Below are positions 1 to 10,840 of a DNA stretch of 64,000 nucleotides, piece after piece. Each line of letters begins with the position of its first letter. Position 1 is the stretch's first letter. Position numbers and translations under genes: made by a program. The notes below the pieces were generated by a model. It did not search any database, was not told the DNA's origin, and worked only from the letters and a program-made list of their open reading frames with translations. The stretch is from NCBI GenBank assembly GCA_938084575.1, contig CALKFG010000003.1:177595-241594 (forward strand), read 5' to 3'. The DNA is from an uncultured Hyphomonadaceae bacterium (GTDB taxonomy: Bacteria > Pseudomonadota > Alphaproteobacteria > Caulobacterales > Hyphomonadaceae).

Positions 1-4
1 TGGC

Positions 5-478
5 GTGACGCTGAAGGGCGCGCGTTTGGCCTGGGTTGGCGACGGCAATAATGTCTGTGCGAGTTTCATGCATGCTGCCGCACCCTTCGGCTTCAGCCTG
101 GCAGTTGGAACGCCCACAGATTACCAGCCCGCCGACTGGGATGTGGATATTATCACCCATCAGGGGGGGCAGATCGAGCAGTTCAGCTCGGCGGAGGCCG
201 CCGTCGACGGAGCCGATGTCGTGATTGCCGACACGTTCATTTCCATGGGGGATGCCGATGCCAGCCAGCGTCTGGCCGATCTTGGTCCATTTCGTGTCGA
301 TGAGGCCCTGATGGCAAAGGCCGCGCCGGGGGCCAAATTCCTTCACTGTCTCCCCGCCCATCGCGGGGAAGAGGTCTCGGCCGAAGTGATTGACGGACCC
401 CGGTCTCTGGTTTTTGACGAAGCCGAAAACCGGCTGCACGCCCAAAAGGCCGTGTTGCGCTGGTGTCTGGGCCTCTAG
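5..478 (+). CDS. argF: Ornithine carbamoyltransferase, C-terminal part (truncated by window edge)
   Basis: [48 protein letters not shown] motifs typical of OTCase C-terminus; ORF open at the left edge. Confidence 0.95.
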   Translation: MTLKGARLAWVGDGNNVCASFMHAAAPFGFSLAVGTPTDYQPADWDVDIITHQGGQIEQFSSAEAAVDGADVVIADTFISMGDADASQRLADLGPFRVDEALMAKAAPGAKFLHCLPAHRGEEVSAEVIDGPRSLVFDEAENRLHAQKAVLRWCLGL

Positions 479-1740
479 CCTGCTGCTGCGAGCGGGGTTT
501 CCTGATTCAGACCGCTTGCGCGCACGCGGTCTGCCACCTGCTGAGCACTGACGGCGGCACCTTCATGCAGGCCATTGTTGAGCCAAGCGCCGGCGAAGAA
601 CAGTCCTCTGCGTCCCATATTCGCGATGAGGTGATCGCGTGAACGAAGCGCTTCGGGCGTGTAAACCGGGACGGTGTGACGGCAGCTGTAGAGTTGCTTT
701 TCCGGCGCGATTTTCTGGTCGAGACCGTAGGCGAAGCTGTAGGGGGGATGCTCGGGCAAGCCACAAAACTGGTTGAGCGCAGTGTTGTAGCCATAGGTGT
801 CCGTGCCTCCATCAACAAACAGGTCCATTGGAGTCCGGTGGGTCGCCCTGTAGGGGGTGTAAAAGGCATCGTCCCGATGGACGACAGTCTCAAATTCGCG
901 GTCCGACCAGGCTCCGAACCAGTTTTGTTCCAGCTCATCTGCATCGGTTACAATATTGAGCACCTGTCCGGGCGTGGTGGCCAGAATGGCCGCATCGACG
1001 GTCAGGCTCTGGCCGCGGGCCTGCACCTCAATCCCCCGTGGGGTCCTGCGGAGGCGGACATGGCCGGCATTGGTGACGACATCGAATGTACCTCGATCCG
1101 CGATCCGGGTCAGATAGGTTGAGACCCCATTCTTAACATACGACCAGTCGGGATGACGCAACGAACGGAGATAGGGCGCGACCAGTTGAACCGGCAGCCG
1201 GTCTGTGTCCGGGAAGGGTGTTGAGTAAGCCAGCGACAAAAGCGATCGGAGAAAGTCATCGAGGACAGGGTTCGTGCCGAGAAGTTCGCCAACCGCCATG
1301 TCGTCACGGCCCTTATATCGCGAGATCGCCCGGAAACCGGCCGCGTAGTCAGAGCGCAACCGCCAGATCTGCGCGGCATAACCGGGCATGCGCAACAGCG
1401 CTGCCAGTACGGACCGGTTCAGGAAATCGCCTGGTCGTGACGGGAAGTAGCCTTTGCTATGATAAAGCGAGGAGCTGGGCTGGCTTTCTTGCAGAGCGAT
1501 GCCCAGCTCATCCAGCAGGGCGTGCAGAACTGGCGACGATGTCTTGTGAAATCCTAAGACGCCGCATTCAAGCCGCAATGTGCGCGGAAGACTGTCTGTC
1601 GTGACATTGCCATTCAAGGTGCGGACATTGCCGCCCAGAATGGCATCTTTTTCGAACACAGTGATCTGATGATCGCTCTGGAGCCGGTGTGCCGCCATGA
1701 GGCCACTGGCCCCGCCACCAATGATTGCAAGACGTGCCAT
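475..1740 (-). CDS. FAD-dependent amine oxidase / NAD(P)-binding flavoprotein
   Basis: N-terminal [13 protein letters not shown] Rossmann motif, ILGGNVRT; C-terminal [18 protein letters not shown]. Confidence 0.85.
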   Translation of the reverse strand: MARLAIIGGGASGLMAAHRLQSDHQITVFEKDAILGGNVRTLNGNVTTDSLPRTLRLECGVLGFHKTSSPVLHALLDELGIALQESQPSSSLYHSKGYFPSRPGDFLNRSVLAALLRMPGYAAQIWRLRSDYAAGFRAISRYKGRDDMAVGELLGTNPVLDDFLRSLLSLAYSTPFPDTDRLPVQLVAPYLRSLRHPDWSYVKNGVSTYLTRIADRGTFDVVTNAGHVRLRRTPRGIEVQARGQSLTVDAAILATTPGQVLNIVTDADELEQNWFGAWSDREFETVVHRDDAFYTPYRATHRTPMDLFVDGGTDTYGYNTALNQFCGLPEHPPYSFAYGLDQKIAPEKQLYSCRHTVPVYTPEALRSRDHLIANMGRRGLFFAGAWLNNGLHEGAAVSAQQVADRVRASGLNQETPLAAAG

Positions 1741-1812
1741 GTCGCTCCCAAAGTCAACAAACTGAACCTGTTTGTTAACCGTGTAAGTCTTATGACTTCG
1801 TAAAACTTGATC

Positions 1813-2025
1813 TTAGTCAGATGCCTCTGGCCCGGCGTTCATCCAGCGCAAAACGGGCCTCAGCGGAACGGCCCAGCCAAGGCCGGCAATCACAAAGAAG
1901 ATCAGGGCACGCCAGGCGGGTCCGTCGGCAAGGCGCGAGCCAATTGAGCCGGCGGCCCAGATCCAGAAGCCAAGAAAGACGAGGATAACGAGGCTGGCAA
2001 TCAGTCGCCGCTTGGGTCGGGTCAT
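1813..2025 (-). CDS. Small two-TM protein, DUF2842-like
   Basis: 70 aa, two hydrophobic helices, AWRALIFFVIAGLGWAVPLRPVLRWM pattern. Confidence 0.65.
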   Translation of the reverse strand: MTRPKRRLIASLVILVFLGFWIWAAGSIGSRLADGPAWRALIFFVIAGLGWAVPLRPVLRWMNAGPEASD

Positions 2026-2090
2026 TCAAAATTCCTTGCTGCGACGCCTTGGCGGCTTGTAAATGCTGGCTGGAAAGGCATTTAGCGCAA

Positions 2091-3176
2091 ATGACGCCAA
2101 GCTCAATTCCCTCAAATGCCGCGCAGGCCATGCGGATCTGGCTGGTTCTGATTGGACTGCTTGTTTATGCAATGATCCTGATTGGTGGTGCAACCCGCCT
2201 GACCGACAGCGGACTGTCGATTACGGAATGGGCGCCGATCAAGGGCATTCTGCCGCCCGTCGGGCCGGAGGCGTGGGCGTCAGAGTTTGGCAAATATCGC
2301 CAGACCGCGGAATTTCAGCAGCAGAATTACAATATGACCCTGGCGGAATTCCAGTTCATTTACTGGTGGGAGTGGGGCCATCGTCTGTTTGGCAGACTAA
2401 TTGGGCTCGTGGCGATTATTGGCTTCGGTTTTTTTGCGCTGAAAGGGTGGCTGAACAGGATATGGCTCATCCGGCTTGTGATCCTGATTGGTCTGGGCGC
2501 TCTCCAGGGCTTGATTGGCTGGTGGATGGTCGCCAGCGGTATTGGCGAAACCACTCGTCTCGATGTCGCACCCTATCGGCTGATGACCCATTTTGGGCTG
2601 GCCCTGCTGATTATCACGCTGACCAGCTGGTACTGGATGGAACTGGGATCGCGTCCGGCACGCAACCCAGCCGTCGCCAGCGGGGGGGCGCCATTCTGGC
2701 CGGCGGCTCTTCTTTTGACCCTGGTTGCCCTGCAGATGCTGACGGGGGCGCTCGTTGCCGGACTCGACGCCGGGCGGTCTTATACAGACTGGCCGCTGAT
2801 GGCGGGGGAACTGATCCCGGGCCATTACCTGCAGACAGATCTTGGCTTGCGAAGCCTGTTCGAAGGGCGCGCCGCCACGCAGTTCAATCACCGTTTCCTT
2901 GCCTATGGGCTGTTTGTTGCCGCGTTTCTGATCGCCGTCTGGCAGCGACGGGGCCCGCTGGCGCGGTCCTTTGCCGGGGTCGCAGCCCTCGTCACCGCCC
3001 AGGCCGTCCTGGGCATTGTCACCCTTGTTTATGCGGCGCCGCTTCAGCTGGCCCTGATGCATCAGGGGCTGGGTGTCATTGTGCTTCTGGCATCCGTCCG
3101 GCTTGTCTGGCGTGCGTCATGTCTTAACGCAGCTCCTCTGGCAGCCGGGACAGGGTCAGAGGGCTCGGGTCAATAA
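2091..3176 (+). CDS. ctaA: Heme A synthase (COX15/CtaA family)
   Basis: IGGATRLTDSGLSITEWAPIKGILPP and WWEWGHRLFGRLIGL, FNHRFLAYG motifs; start chosen at ATG 2091. Confidence 0.95.
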   Translation: MTPSSIPSNAAQAMRIWLVLIGLLVYAMILIGGATRLTDSGLSITEWAPIKGILPPVGPEAWASEFGKYRQTAEFQQQNYNMTLAEFQFIYWWEWGHRLFGRLIGLVAIIGFGFFALKGWLNRIWLIRLVILIGLGALQGLIGWWMVASGIGETTRLDVAPYRLMTHFGLALLIITLTSWYWMELGSRPARNPAVASGGAPFWPAALLLTLVALQMLTGALVAGLDAGRSYTDWPLMAGELIPGHYLQTDLGLRSLFEGRAATQFNHRFLAYGLFVAAFLIAVWQRRGPLARSFAGVAALVTAQAVLGIVTLVYAAPLQLALMHQGLGVIVLLASVRLVWRASCLNAAPLAAGTGSEGSGQ

Positions 3177-4125
3177 GAACAGCCCGGGAGTCGCCGGGTT
3201 GGACCTCACCCACCATGACAACCAGGCCGCCTGGATAGCCTCCGGTGCGTGCATCGCCCGTACTGGCCAGCGCGACGGGCCGGGCCGGCATGAAGACTGA
3301 CAGGCCGTCGCGGATCAGCACGTCCCGTCTGGACCCATCATCGGTGATTTCCTGGAGGTTTCCCGAAGAGTCCAGTGTCAGGAGATAGGTCAGGCCATTG
3401 CGTTCCAGCGCGCTGGCATCGCGGATCGGTTCCGAGAACGTCATCGCGCCTTCGGGGCCGATCAGGCAGGCGGTGATGGGGGCGTCTGCAAGCATAGGTG
3501 TGTCCGGGATAAAGCTCAGCGTGTCGCCAGCCTCGTTAATTCGGCCCGTGATCAGCTGGTATGGATTGGTATCCGTCCAGTAGGCCAGTTGCATCAGCCC
3601 AGCCTTCGCACCATCGGGCGCGCCGGAACACAGGCCTGCGGCCGGGGCTGGCTGGATCATGTCGAGATTAAAGGCGACGGGTGCGTCCAGCTCCCCGGCA
3701 TGAATGTAGAGCTGGATATTTCCATCACGCTGGATCGCCGGGAACAGGGTGACGCCCGTCCCGGCCAGGTCGACAAAAAGGCCGTCGCCCACTTCGCGCA
3801 CCCCAACAGCTGCCGGCGCGGTCAGCTGTTCGGCTTCGAAGTCAAAGAATTGAAGGCTGCCTTGTTCATTGGTCAGGGCTATGCGGGACCCCCAGGCGCC
3901 GGCCAGCCCGACACTGGTCAGTGGAATGGACAGCGAAGATGTGTTCCAAACCGCTGGCAGGCTCAAGGTCTCCCCTGCGCGGATTGGGGTCCCGTCTTCA
4001 ATTGCGTCCCTCGTGGGGGTGTTTTTCGGGCTGCCACAAGCCGTGCAGACGAATAACACTGCGAGGGTGGAACGCGCGTTGACAAGCGCGAATGGGGTGC
4101 TTAAACGCGGGCGCTTGAACATCAT
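3124..4125 (-). CDS. Hypothetical lipoprotein
   Basis: Start chosen at MMFKRP; hydrophobic N-terminus ending LFVCTAC (lipobox-like); no family recognised. Confidence 0.6.
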   Translation of the reverse strand: MMFKRPRLSTPFALVNARSTLAVLFVCTACGSPKNTPTRDAIEDGTPIRAGETLSLPAVWNTSSLSIPLTSVGLAGAWGSRIALTNEQGSLQFFDFEAEQLTAPAAVGVREVGDGLFVDLAGTGVTLFPAIQRDGNIQLYIHAGELDAPVAFNLDMIQPAPAAGLCSGAPDGAKAGLMQLAYWTDTNPYQLITGRINEAGDTLSFIPDTPMLADAPITACLIGPEGAMTFSEPIRDASALERNGLTYLLTLDSSGNLQEITDDGSRRDVLIRDGLSVFMPARPVALASTGDARTGGYPGGLVVMVGEVQPGDSRAVLIDPSPLTLSRLPEELR

Positions 4126-4159
4126 CCGATAACTCCGAGTAAAAGGCTCCTGCGGGGCA

Positions 4160-4624
4160 ATGAAAACATATAACGCACCAGCTGATGTAGAGACCAAATG
4201 GGTTGTGATCGATGCGACCGATGTCGTGATCGGCCGTCTCGCGTCTTATGTCGCAAAACGCCTGCGTGGCAAACACCGCGCAGACTTCACACCGCATATA
4301 GATACCGGCGACCACGTTATCGTGATCAATGCCCGCAAGGCAAAATTCACCGGGAATAAGCTGCGGGACAAGATCTATTATCGCCATACCGGTTATCCCG
4401 GTGGCATCAAGGACACCACGGCGGGCAAGATTTTGTCCGGGCGGTTCCCTGAGCGCGCCATTGAGATGGCGATTAAGCGGATGCTGCCAAAGGAAAGTTC
4501 GCTGGCACGCAAGCAGTTCGGTAAGCTTCGGGTCTATCCTGATGCGGCGCATCCTCACGAAGCGCAACAGCCTGAGACGGTCGACTTTGCCGCTCTGAAT
4601 GCCAAGAATACGAAGGCCATTTAA
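4160..4624 (+). CDS. rplM: 50S ribosomal protein L13
   Basis: [34 protein letters not shown] motifs. Confidence 0.98.
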   Translation: MKTYNAPADVETKWVVIDATDVVIGRLASYVAKRLRGKHRADFTPHIDTGDHVIVINARKAKFTGNKLRDKIYYRHTGYPGGIKDTTAGKILSGRFPERAIEMAIKRMLPKESSLARKQFGKLRVYPDAAHPHEAQQPETVDFAALNAKNTKAI

Positions 4625-4626
4625 GC

Positions 4627-5115
4627 ATGTCTGAGACAGCCAATACCCTTGAAGACCTGAAGAACGTGACGGCCGAAGGCGGTCTGACGCCTGCCGCGGC
4701 CGCACCGGTCGAGCCGAAAATCGACGCTCAGGGACGGTCCTATGCGACGGGCCGACGCAAGTCGGCAACGGCACGGGTCTGGATCCGTCCGGGTACGGGC
4801 AAGATCGTCATCAATGGGAAGGACCAGGGAGAGTACTTCGCGCGTCCCGTTCTGCGGATGGTGATTGAGCAGCCCCTGATTGAATCCGACCGCCGGACAC
4901 AGTTTGACGTAATCGCGACGGTCAAAGGGTCTGGCCTGTCCGGTCAGGCCGGCGCCGTGCGCCACGGCATTGCCCGGGCACTGGTCAATTACGAGCCGGA
5001 ACTGCGCCGCGTCTTGAAGCCGTTCGGCTTCATGACCCGCGATCCACGGACCGTAGAGCGGAAGAAATATGGCCGTGCGAAAGCCCGCCGCAGCTTCCAG
5101 TTTTCGAAGCGCTAA
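4627..5115 (+). CDS. rpsI: 30S ribosomal protein S9
   Basis: [14 protein letters not shown], terminal [11 protein letters not shown]. Confidence 0.98.
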   Translation: MSETANTLEDLKNVTAEGGLTPAAAAPVEPKIDAQGRSYATGRRKSATARVWIRPGTGKIVINGKDQGEYFARPVLRMVIEQPLIESDRRTQFDVIATVKGSGLSGQAGAVRHGIARALVNYEPELRRVLKPFGFMTRDPRTVERKKYGRAKARRSFQFSKR

Positions 5116-5143
5116 GCCGTCCCGAACAGGACAGATTTGGACG

Positions 5144-5175
5144 AGGCGCTTCCGCTGTGGAGCGCCTTTTTCTTT
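5144..5175 (+). terminator. Putative intrinsic terminator after rpsI
   Basis: AGGCGCT (5144-5150) / AGCGCCT (5161-5167) followed by TTTTCTTT. Confidence 0.75.
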
Positions 5176-5196
5176 GGTGAAAGCAGGATCGCGCAG

Positions 5197-6240
5197 ATGA
5201 GTGATGAAACCAGGCTCAGGGCGGCTATTCTCGGGGCCTCCGGCTATACGGGGGCGGAAACGGTGCGGCTTCTGGCGGACCATCCCCGTGTCGAGGTCCG
5301 CGCGGCGACCGGACATGCCCTGGCTGGCAAGGCGCTGTCTGACATTTTCCCCCATCTGGCCGGACCCAGTGATCTGGCGGTTGTCCGGCCCGACGATGTC
5401 GACTGGTCACAGATCGATGTCGTGTTCGGGTGCCTGCCGCATGGCACCAGCCAGGATGTGATCGAAACCCTTCCCGGGCATATAAAGGTGATCGATCTGT
5501 CCGCGGATTACCGGCTGTCCAGTCCCGGGATATATGAGTCAACCTATGGGCGGGCCCACGCGGCACCGGCGCGGCTGCAAACCAGAATCTACGGACTGCC
5601 GGAGTGGCCTCAAAACGAACTTGAGGGGAGTGAGCTTGTCGCCTGTCCCGGATGTTACCCCACGGCCAGCCTTCTGGCCCTGCTGCCCCTGGTTGGCGCG
5701 GTAATTGATCGCGATCATATTATTATAGATGCCAAGTCCGGAGTGTCCGGGGCTGGCCGCGGGCTGAAGGAGGGCAATCTGTTCTCTGAGGCGGCCGAGG
5801 GCACCCATGCCTATGGGATTGGCACGCACCGCCATGCGCCGGAAATTGACCAGGAGCTCAACCGGGTGGTCGGTCGCGACGACATTGCCGTGACCTTTAC
5901 ACCTCACCTTTTGCCCATGGTCCGCGGAGAGCTGGTGACCTGCCATGTCCGCGGCGATGCCGATCAGATCCATGCAGCCCTGACAAATCAGTATCACACC
6001 GCGCCCTTTGTCACGGTTCTGCCGCTGGGCAGCCCGTCGCCCGATACCCGCCATGTGCGCGGGACCAATCACTGCCGTATCGGTGTTTGGCCCGACCGGG
6101 TGCCCGGTCGCAGCATTGTGATTGCCGTCATCGACAACCTTATCAAGGGCTCAAGTGGTCAGGCCATTCAGAATCTCAACCGGGTCATGGGATGGGACGA
6201 AACGCTTGGCCTTGGGCGGCTTCAGCCTCTGTTTCCCTAA
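5197..6240 (+). CDS. argC: N-acetyl-gamma-glutamyl-phosphate reductase
   Basis: ILGASGYTGAETVRLL, ACPGCYPTAS, HRHAPEIDQEL, PHLLPMVRGE motifs; start at ATG 5197. Confidence 0.97.
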   Translation: MSDETRLRAAILGASGYTGAETVRLLADHPRVEVRAATGHALAGKALSDIFPHLAGPSDLAVVRPDDVDWSQIDVVFGCLPHGTSQDVIETLPGHIKVIDLSADYRLSSPGIYESTYGRAHAAPARLQTRIYGLPEWPQNELEGSELVACPGCYPTASLLALLPLVGAVIDRDHIIIDAKSGVSGAGRGLKEGNLFSEAAEGTHAYGIGTHRHAPEIDQELNRVVGRDDIAVTFTPHLLPMVRGELVTCHVRGDADQIHAALTNQYHTAPFVTVLPLGSPSPDTRHVRGTNHCRIGVWPDRVPGRSIVIAVIDNLIKGSSGQAIQNLNRVMGWDETLGLGRLQPLFP

Positions 6241-6850
6241 TCGGCCGCCGCGCGCGCTGGCGCCAGTCATACAGGTCTTCGGCAAGGTCGAGGTCGATCA
6301 GGGTCGGTAACAGGGCACAGCGTGTCCCGGCGGGCAGGTTCGCCCGGACATCATTCAGCGCCTGCGGCCCCGACCAGCGCACCGGGGCAAAGGGAGAGGC
6401 TGTCCGCGCGCTGGTGTTCAGGCCGAACAGGTAAAAGCCGCCATCCCGGGCGGGTCCGAACACCGCATCATGGGTGTGCAGGGTGCGGATGGCGGTGCGG
6501 ATCAGGGCGCCGCTCAGGTCCGGAGCATCTGTCCCGATAAAGATCACCGGTCCGGGAGGGGCGCCCGCCAGCCCCTTGTCGAGTCGCGCTGACAGGTCGC
6601 CCCGGCCCTGGTCATGTATTTCCAGCCCGGTGGCGAGCCGGCCGAGTCCGCCGAGCCGGGCATGGCCGGGATCCAGGCAGAGGCGCACATCCCACGACCC
6701 GGCACGGAGTGCCCGCAGCGTTCGGGCCAGACTCATCGTCGCTATTCGCCGGGCGGTCACTCCGGACCCGAGGCTGCGCGCCAGCCGGGTCTTGGACCGG
6801 CCGATCCGGGGTGGCTTGGCAAAGACCAGCACCATGGGCCGGGGCTTCAT
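6185..6850 (-). CDS. DUF2064 / TIGR04282-type glycosyltransferase-like protein
   Basis: VFAKPPRIGRSKTRLA, FIGTDAPDLSGALI, FGPARDGGFYLFGL. Confidence 0.85.
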   Translation of the reverse strand: MKPRPMVLVFAKPPRIGRSKTRLARSLGSGVTARRIATMSLARTLRALRAGSWDVRLCLDPGHARLGGLGRLATGLEIHDQGRGDLSARLDKGLAGAPPGPVIFIGTDAPDLSGALIRTAIRTLHTHDAVFGPARDGGFYLFGLNTSARTASPFAPVRWSGPQALNDVRANLPAGTRCALLPTLIDLDLAEDLYDWRQRARRPIRETEAEAAQGQAFRPIP

Positions 6851-6872
6851 CGGACCGCTCCAGCACGCTGTC

Positions 6873-7559
6873 TCATGGCCTGCGCCGAACCAGTTTGGCG
6901 GGGTCGGCCCCGAGCAGGACGCGGGCGATCAGCCAGGCATTGCGCCAGCTGCGCCGTCGCCAGCCTTCGGCTTCATATTTGACCGCAGAGGTCCGGGCCT
7001 GCGCACTGAGATGGGCGAGGCGGGCGCGCCCCAGGGCCCGCACGATCTCGACGTCTTCCATGAAGGGCGTGTCGTGATAGCCGCCAATTGCATCATAAAG
7101 CTGGCGCGAGATCAGCAGGCCCTGGTCGCCATAGGGCAGGCCGAGGCGCCGGGCCCGCCAGTTGGCCCGGGCCGCGACGCGTCGGGCCATCGGGTGGTCG
7201 GACCGGAAGGCCAGGGTGAAACTCGCGGCCTTGTCGGCCCGCTGGTCGATATGCGCGTGAACCCGTTCCGCCCAGTCCCGGCTCAGCGCGGTATCGGCGT
7301 GCAGGAAGAGAAGCCAGGCCCCCCGCGCGGCCTCGCCGCCGAGGCGCAGCTGGTGCGCCCGCTCGCGGCGGTCGGTCGAGATGATTCGGGCGCCGGCATC
7401 TTCCGCGATCACCCGCGTGGCATCGGAACTGTTGCCATCAACAAGGATGACTTCCCGGACAAGGTCCGCGCTCAGGCCCGGCATCAGGCTGGCCAGGCAG
7501 AGGGGTAAGTCCTCTGCTGCATTCAGGGCCGGGATAATGATGGAAAGCGGCGCGGGCAT
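6873..7559 (-). CDS. Family 2 glycosyltransferase (TIGR04283-like)
   Basis: SIIIPALNAAEDLPLCL, EVILVDGNSSDAT, LFLHADTAL, PYGDQGLLISR. Confidence 0.9.
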   Translation of the reverse strand: MPAPLSIIIPALNAAEDLPLCLASLMPGLSADLVREVILVDGNSSDATRVIAEDAGARIISTDRRERAHQLRLGGEAARGAWLLFLHADTALSRDWAERVHAHIDQRADKAASFTLAFRSDHPMARRVAARANWRARRLGLPYGDQGLLISRQLYDAIGGYHDTPFMEDVEIVRALGRARLAHLSAQARTSAVKYEAEGWRRRSWRNAWLIARVLLGADPAKLVRRRP

Positions 7560-7639
7560 AGGGAGACATCTGACAGGTTTTGGCCAGCTTGCAATGCCTG
7601 TTGCCGCCCGGGGTCAGGCCCGGGGGCAGGGGAACAGGG

Positions 7640-8479
7640 TCAGGTCGCCACGCCCAGCGCGTCCAGCCGGGCCCGGGCCAGAAGAAGGTCGCGCCAGCTG
7701 CGACTCTTATCCTGAGGGCGACGCAGCAAATAGGCCGGGTGGAATAAGGGAATCAGCGGTGCCGTGGTCCCTGCCGGGGTCTGAAAAACAGCTTCCTGGC
7801 CGCGCAGCCGCATAATACCGGTGCGCGTATCGAGCAGGCTTTTTGCCGCCACGCCCCCCATGGCCAGAATCAATTTCGGGGCGCCGAGGTCCACCATGCG
7901 ATCAAGGAAAGGGCGACAGACGGCCAGCTCATCCGGGTCGGGATTGAGGTTTCCCGGCGGACGCCAATAATTCACATTGGTGATGAAGACATTGGTCGTC
8001 CGGTCCAGCCCGATCGCCCCCAGCATCTTGTCCAGCAACTGACCGGCAGGTCCGACAAAGGGCAGGCCCTGACGGTCTTCTTCCGCCCCCGGGCCTTCCC
8101 CGATAACCATGACGGGAGCCCCGACAACACCGTCGCAGACCACGGTCTTTTCGCACAGGCTTTTCAGAGGCGAGCCTTCGAATCCTTCAATCGCCGTCTT
8201 CAGGCTGGCCATGTCGGTCGCTGCCGCGCTGAGCCGGCGGGCGTCCTCGATCCAGTCTTCCAGCGGTCTGGGCCGACCCGGACGCCGCCGTGAGGGTGTG
8301 GTTCCGGTCGGGGCAGGTGCCGGGGCGGCTGGGGCGGCTGGGGCTGCCATTGGGGGTGTCACCCTGGCCGCGCCGGGCGCCTGTCGCGTGCCCGGCATCG
8401 GGTCGGCGACATCGACGCCCATGTCCGACCACCATTCGGTCAGGCTCTGCAAGGCTTTGTCCGTGACGCTTTGGGGCAT
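7640..8479 (-). CDS. Uracil-DNA glycosylase, family 4 type, with Ala/Pro-rich N-terminal region
   Basis: VMVIGEGPGAEEDRQGLPFVGPAGQLLDKML, TNVNYWRPPGNLNPDPDE, LFHPAYLLRRP. Confidence 0.93.
   Translation of the reverse strand: MPQSVTDKALQSLTEWWSDMGVDVADPMPGTRQAPGAARVTPPMAAPAAPAAPAPAPTGTTPSRRRPGRPRPLEDWIEDARRLSAAATDMASLKTAIEGFEGSPLKSLCEKTVVCDGVVGAPVMVIGEGPGAEEDRQGLPFVGPAGQLLDKMLGAIGLDRTTNVFITNVNYWRPPGNLNPDPDELAVCRPFLDRMVDLGAPKLILAMGGVAAKSLLDTRTGIMRLRGQEAVFQTPAGTTAPLIPLFHPAYLLRRPQDKSRSWRDLLLARARLDALGVAT
8322..8348. repeat. Three tandem ~9-bp units (GGGGCGGCT x2, GGGGCTGCC) encoding the APAAPA linker of the UDG
   Basis: Read directly from sequence. Confidence 0.7.
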
Positions 8480-8573
8480 TGTGACCTGAAAATTAGACGT
8501 TAAACCGGGGACGATCTAGATAAAGTGTATCGGGTTAGCCGCGCGGCGCTACCCATGATTTGGAGAAAGACTG

Positions 8574-10253
8574 ATGAGCGAACGCGAAGCCATGGAATTC
8601 GACCTCGTAATTGTCGGCGGTGGGCCAGCGGGCCTGTCCGCGGCGATCCGGGCGAAGCAGCTGGCAAACGAGGCTGGAGAAGAGCTTGAAGTGGTCGTTC
8701 TGGAAAAGGGCGGCGAGATCGGTGCCCATATCCTGTCCGGGATCGTGCTGGACCCCAAGGCGCTTGATGAGCTGATCCCGGACTGGCGGTCCCGCGACGA
8801 CCGTCCTTTGCGGACCGAGGTCACCAAGGACAAGTACAAGCTGCTCGGCCCAAAGGGGTCCATGGGCATGCCGACCTTCGGCTTTCCGCCCTTCATGCAC
8901 AATCATGGCTGCTTTGCCGGATCGCTGGCGAACACCTGCCGCTGGCTTGGCCAGGAAGCCGAGAATCTCGGCGTCCAGGTGTTTCCGGGCTTCGCCGCGT
9001 CGGAGATTGTCTATGGGGATAAGGGTGAGGTCCGCGGCGTCGTGGCGGGGGTCATGGGTGTCGCCGAGGATGGCACCCACAAGCCTGATTATGAGCCGGG
9101 GATGGAATTGCTGGGGAAATACGTCCTCCTGGCTGAGGGGGCCCGCGGCTCGCTGACCAAGGGTGTTAAGGCGAAATATGACCTTGAGGCGGCGTGTGAC
9201 CCCCAGAAATATGGGATCGGCCTGAAGGAAGTCTGGTCCGTTCCACGTGACCATGCCGAGTTTCACGACGGTTATGTCCAGCACACGTTCGGCTGGCCAG
9301 TGCAGGATAAGGACGGCAATGGCGGCGGCTTTCTCTACCATTTCAGGGACGGCGATGAGTGCTTTGTCTCGGTCGGTTACGTCGTCCACCTGAATTATAA
9401 AAACCCGTGGCTGGCCCCCTATGAGGAATTCCAGCGCTACAAGCATCATGATGAAATCTCGAAATTCCTGAAAGGCGGCAAGCGGGTCTCTTATGGCGCC
9501 CGGGCCATCACGTCGGGCGGGCTGCAATCGGTGCCGAAACTGGCCTTTCCGGGCGGCGCCCTGATTGGCTGTTCGGCCGGATTCGTCAATCTGCCCCGGA
9601 TCAAGGGGACGCATAATGCCATGAAGACCGGCATGATGGCGGCAGAAGCTGCGGTGGCGGCCATTCGGGAGGGGCGCGGCGGTGATGAGCTGGTCGCCTA
9701 TGAAGAGGCTTATGAGACAAGCTGGGTCCGCACCGACCTGTCACAGGTGCGTAATGTGAAGCCGCTGATGTCGCGCTTCGGCACCCTGGCCGGGGCGGTC
9801 ATTTCCATGCCGGACATGTGGCTGCGTTATCTGTTCGGCTTCGGATATCTGACCACGCAGCGGCATAAAAAACCCGACCATGCCTATCTCAAGCCAGCCG
9901 ATAAATGTGCCCGGATCACCTATCCCAAGCCTGACGGCGTTCTGAGCTTCGACAAGCTGACCAGCGTGTCCTTTACAAACACCTATCATGCCGAGGACCA
10001 GCCGGTGCATCTTAAGCTGCGCGATCCGGAGCTGCAAAAAACATCCGAATATGATGTCTATGCCGGTCCATCGGCGCGGTATTGTCCGGCGGGTGTGTAT
10101 GAGTGGATCGAGGAAGATGGCAAAGCGCCCCGCTTCCAGATCAACTCGCAGAACTGCATCCATTGCAAGACCTGCGATATCAAGGATCCAAACCAGAATA
10201 TCAACTGGGAGACCCCTGAAGGCGGGGGTGGTCCCGCTTATCCCAATATGTAG
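8574..10253 (+). CDS. Electron transfer flavoprotein-ubiquinone oxidoreductase
   Basis: VGGGPAGLSAAIR; GAHILSGIVLDP; C-terminal CPAGVYEW and NCIHCKTCDIKDPNQNINWETPEGGGGPAYPNM (4Fe-4S). Confidence 0.97.
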   Translation: MSEREAMEFDLVIVGGGPAGLSAAIRAKQLANEAGEELEVVVLEKGGEIGAHILSGIVLDPKALDELIPDWRSRDDRPLRTEVTKDKYKLLGPKGSMGMPTFGFPPFMHNHGCFAGSLANTCRWLGQEAENLGVQVFPGFAASEIVYGDKGEVRGVVAGVMGVAEDGTHKPDYEPGMELLGKYVLLAEGARGSLTKGVKAKYDLEAACDPQKYGIGLKEVWSVPRDHAEFHDGYVQHTFGWPVQDKDGNGGGFLYHFRDGDECFVSVGYVVHLNYKNPWLAPYEEFQRYKHHDEISKFLKGGKRVSYGARAITSGGLQSVPKLAFPGGALIGCSAGFVNLPRIKGTHNAMKTGMMAAEAAVAAIREGRGGDELVAYEEAYETSWVRTDLSQVRNVKPLMSRFGTLAGAVISMPDMWLRYLFGFGYLTTQRHKKPDHAYLKPADKCARITYPKPDGVLSFDKLTSVSFTNTYHAEDQPVHLKLRDPELQKTSEYDVYAGPSARYCPAGVYEWIEEDGKAPRFQINSQNCIHCKTCDIKDPNQNINWETPEGGGGPAYPNM

Positions 10254-10261
10254 GGGAATTT

Positions 10262-10840
10262 GTGACGGATTCTGACGCGTTTTCCGAGTTTACCTTCCGG
10301 CCCGCCCCGATGCGGCCCGAATATGTCTGGGCCGTGCGGCAGGGGCATGTCATGCGGCGCGGCGGTCAGGCCTTCAATCTTGCCGGTGTCGATGCGGCCA
10401 GCTGGGGTGACGTGTCGTATCGCGGCACACGCAGCGCCTGGCTGGATTTGCAGGCCGGGTCGCAGAAGCTGCGTCTGGAATGCAGCGAGGGCGGCCTGAG
10501 CCAAGACCGGGGCCAGTTCATCGGTCTGGTCATAGCGGTGCTCGACGAGCTGGATCAGCGATCACCGCGTCTGGGCGTCCGTTATGATCAGGCTGGCGTC
10601 TATGGCCGGGCCATGTTCATCCTGGGTCTTCTGCTGGGCCTGGTTGGCGCCATCTGCGTCTATGCCGGCCTTGCCGACTTCGGCTCGGCCCGCGCCTGGG
10701 GGGTATTCGCGGTCGGGGCCGGTGCGATTGCCGGCTGTTCTGTCCTGACCTGGACCCACCGGCCATGGCGCCCGTCTGGCATGGCCCGTCCGGCGGAATT
10801 GAAAGCGTTACTGACCGTGCAGGAAAGCCAGCGGCCTTAG
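10262..10840 (+). CDS. Hypothetical protein with two predicted C-terminal TM helices
   Basis: GTG start 8 bp after ETF-QO stop; hydrophobic AMFILGLLLGLVGAICVYAGL and WGVFAVGAGAIAGCSVL. Confidence 0.7.
   Translation: MTDSDAFSEFTFRPAPMRPEYVWAVRQGHVMRRGGQAFNLAGVDAASWGDVSYRGTRSAWLDLQAGSQKLRLECSEGGLSQDRGQFIGLVIAVLDELDQRSPRLGVRYDQAGVYGRAMFILGLLLGLVGAICVYAGLADFGSARAWGVFAVGAGAIAGCSVLTWTHRPWRPSGMARPAELKALLTVQESQRP

Noticed and set aside
2063-3127. 354-aa + strand ORF in another frame of ctaA
   Set aside because: Fully overlaps heme A synthase; Arg/Cys/Trp-rich shadow translation.
8535-9614. 359-aa minus ORF
   Set aside because: Antisense to ETF-QO; shadow ORF.
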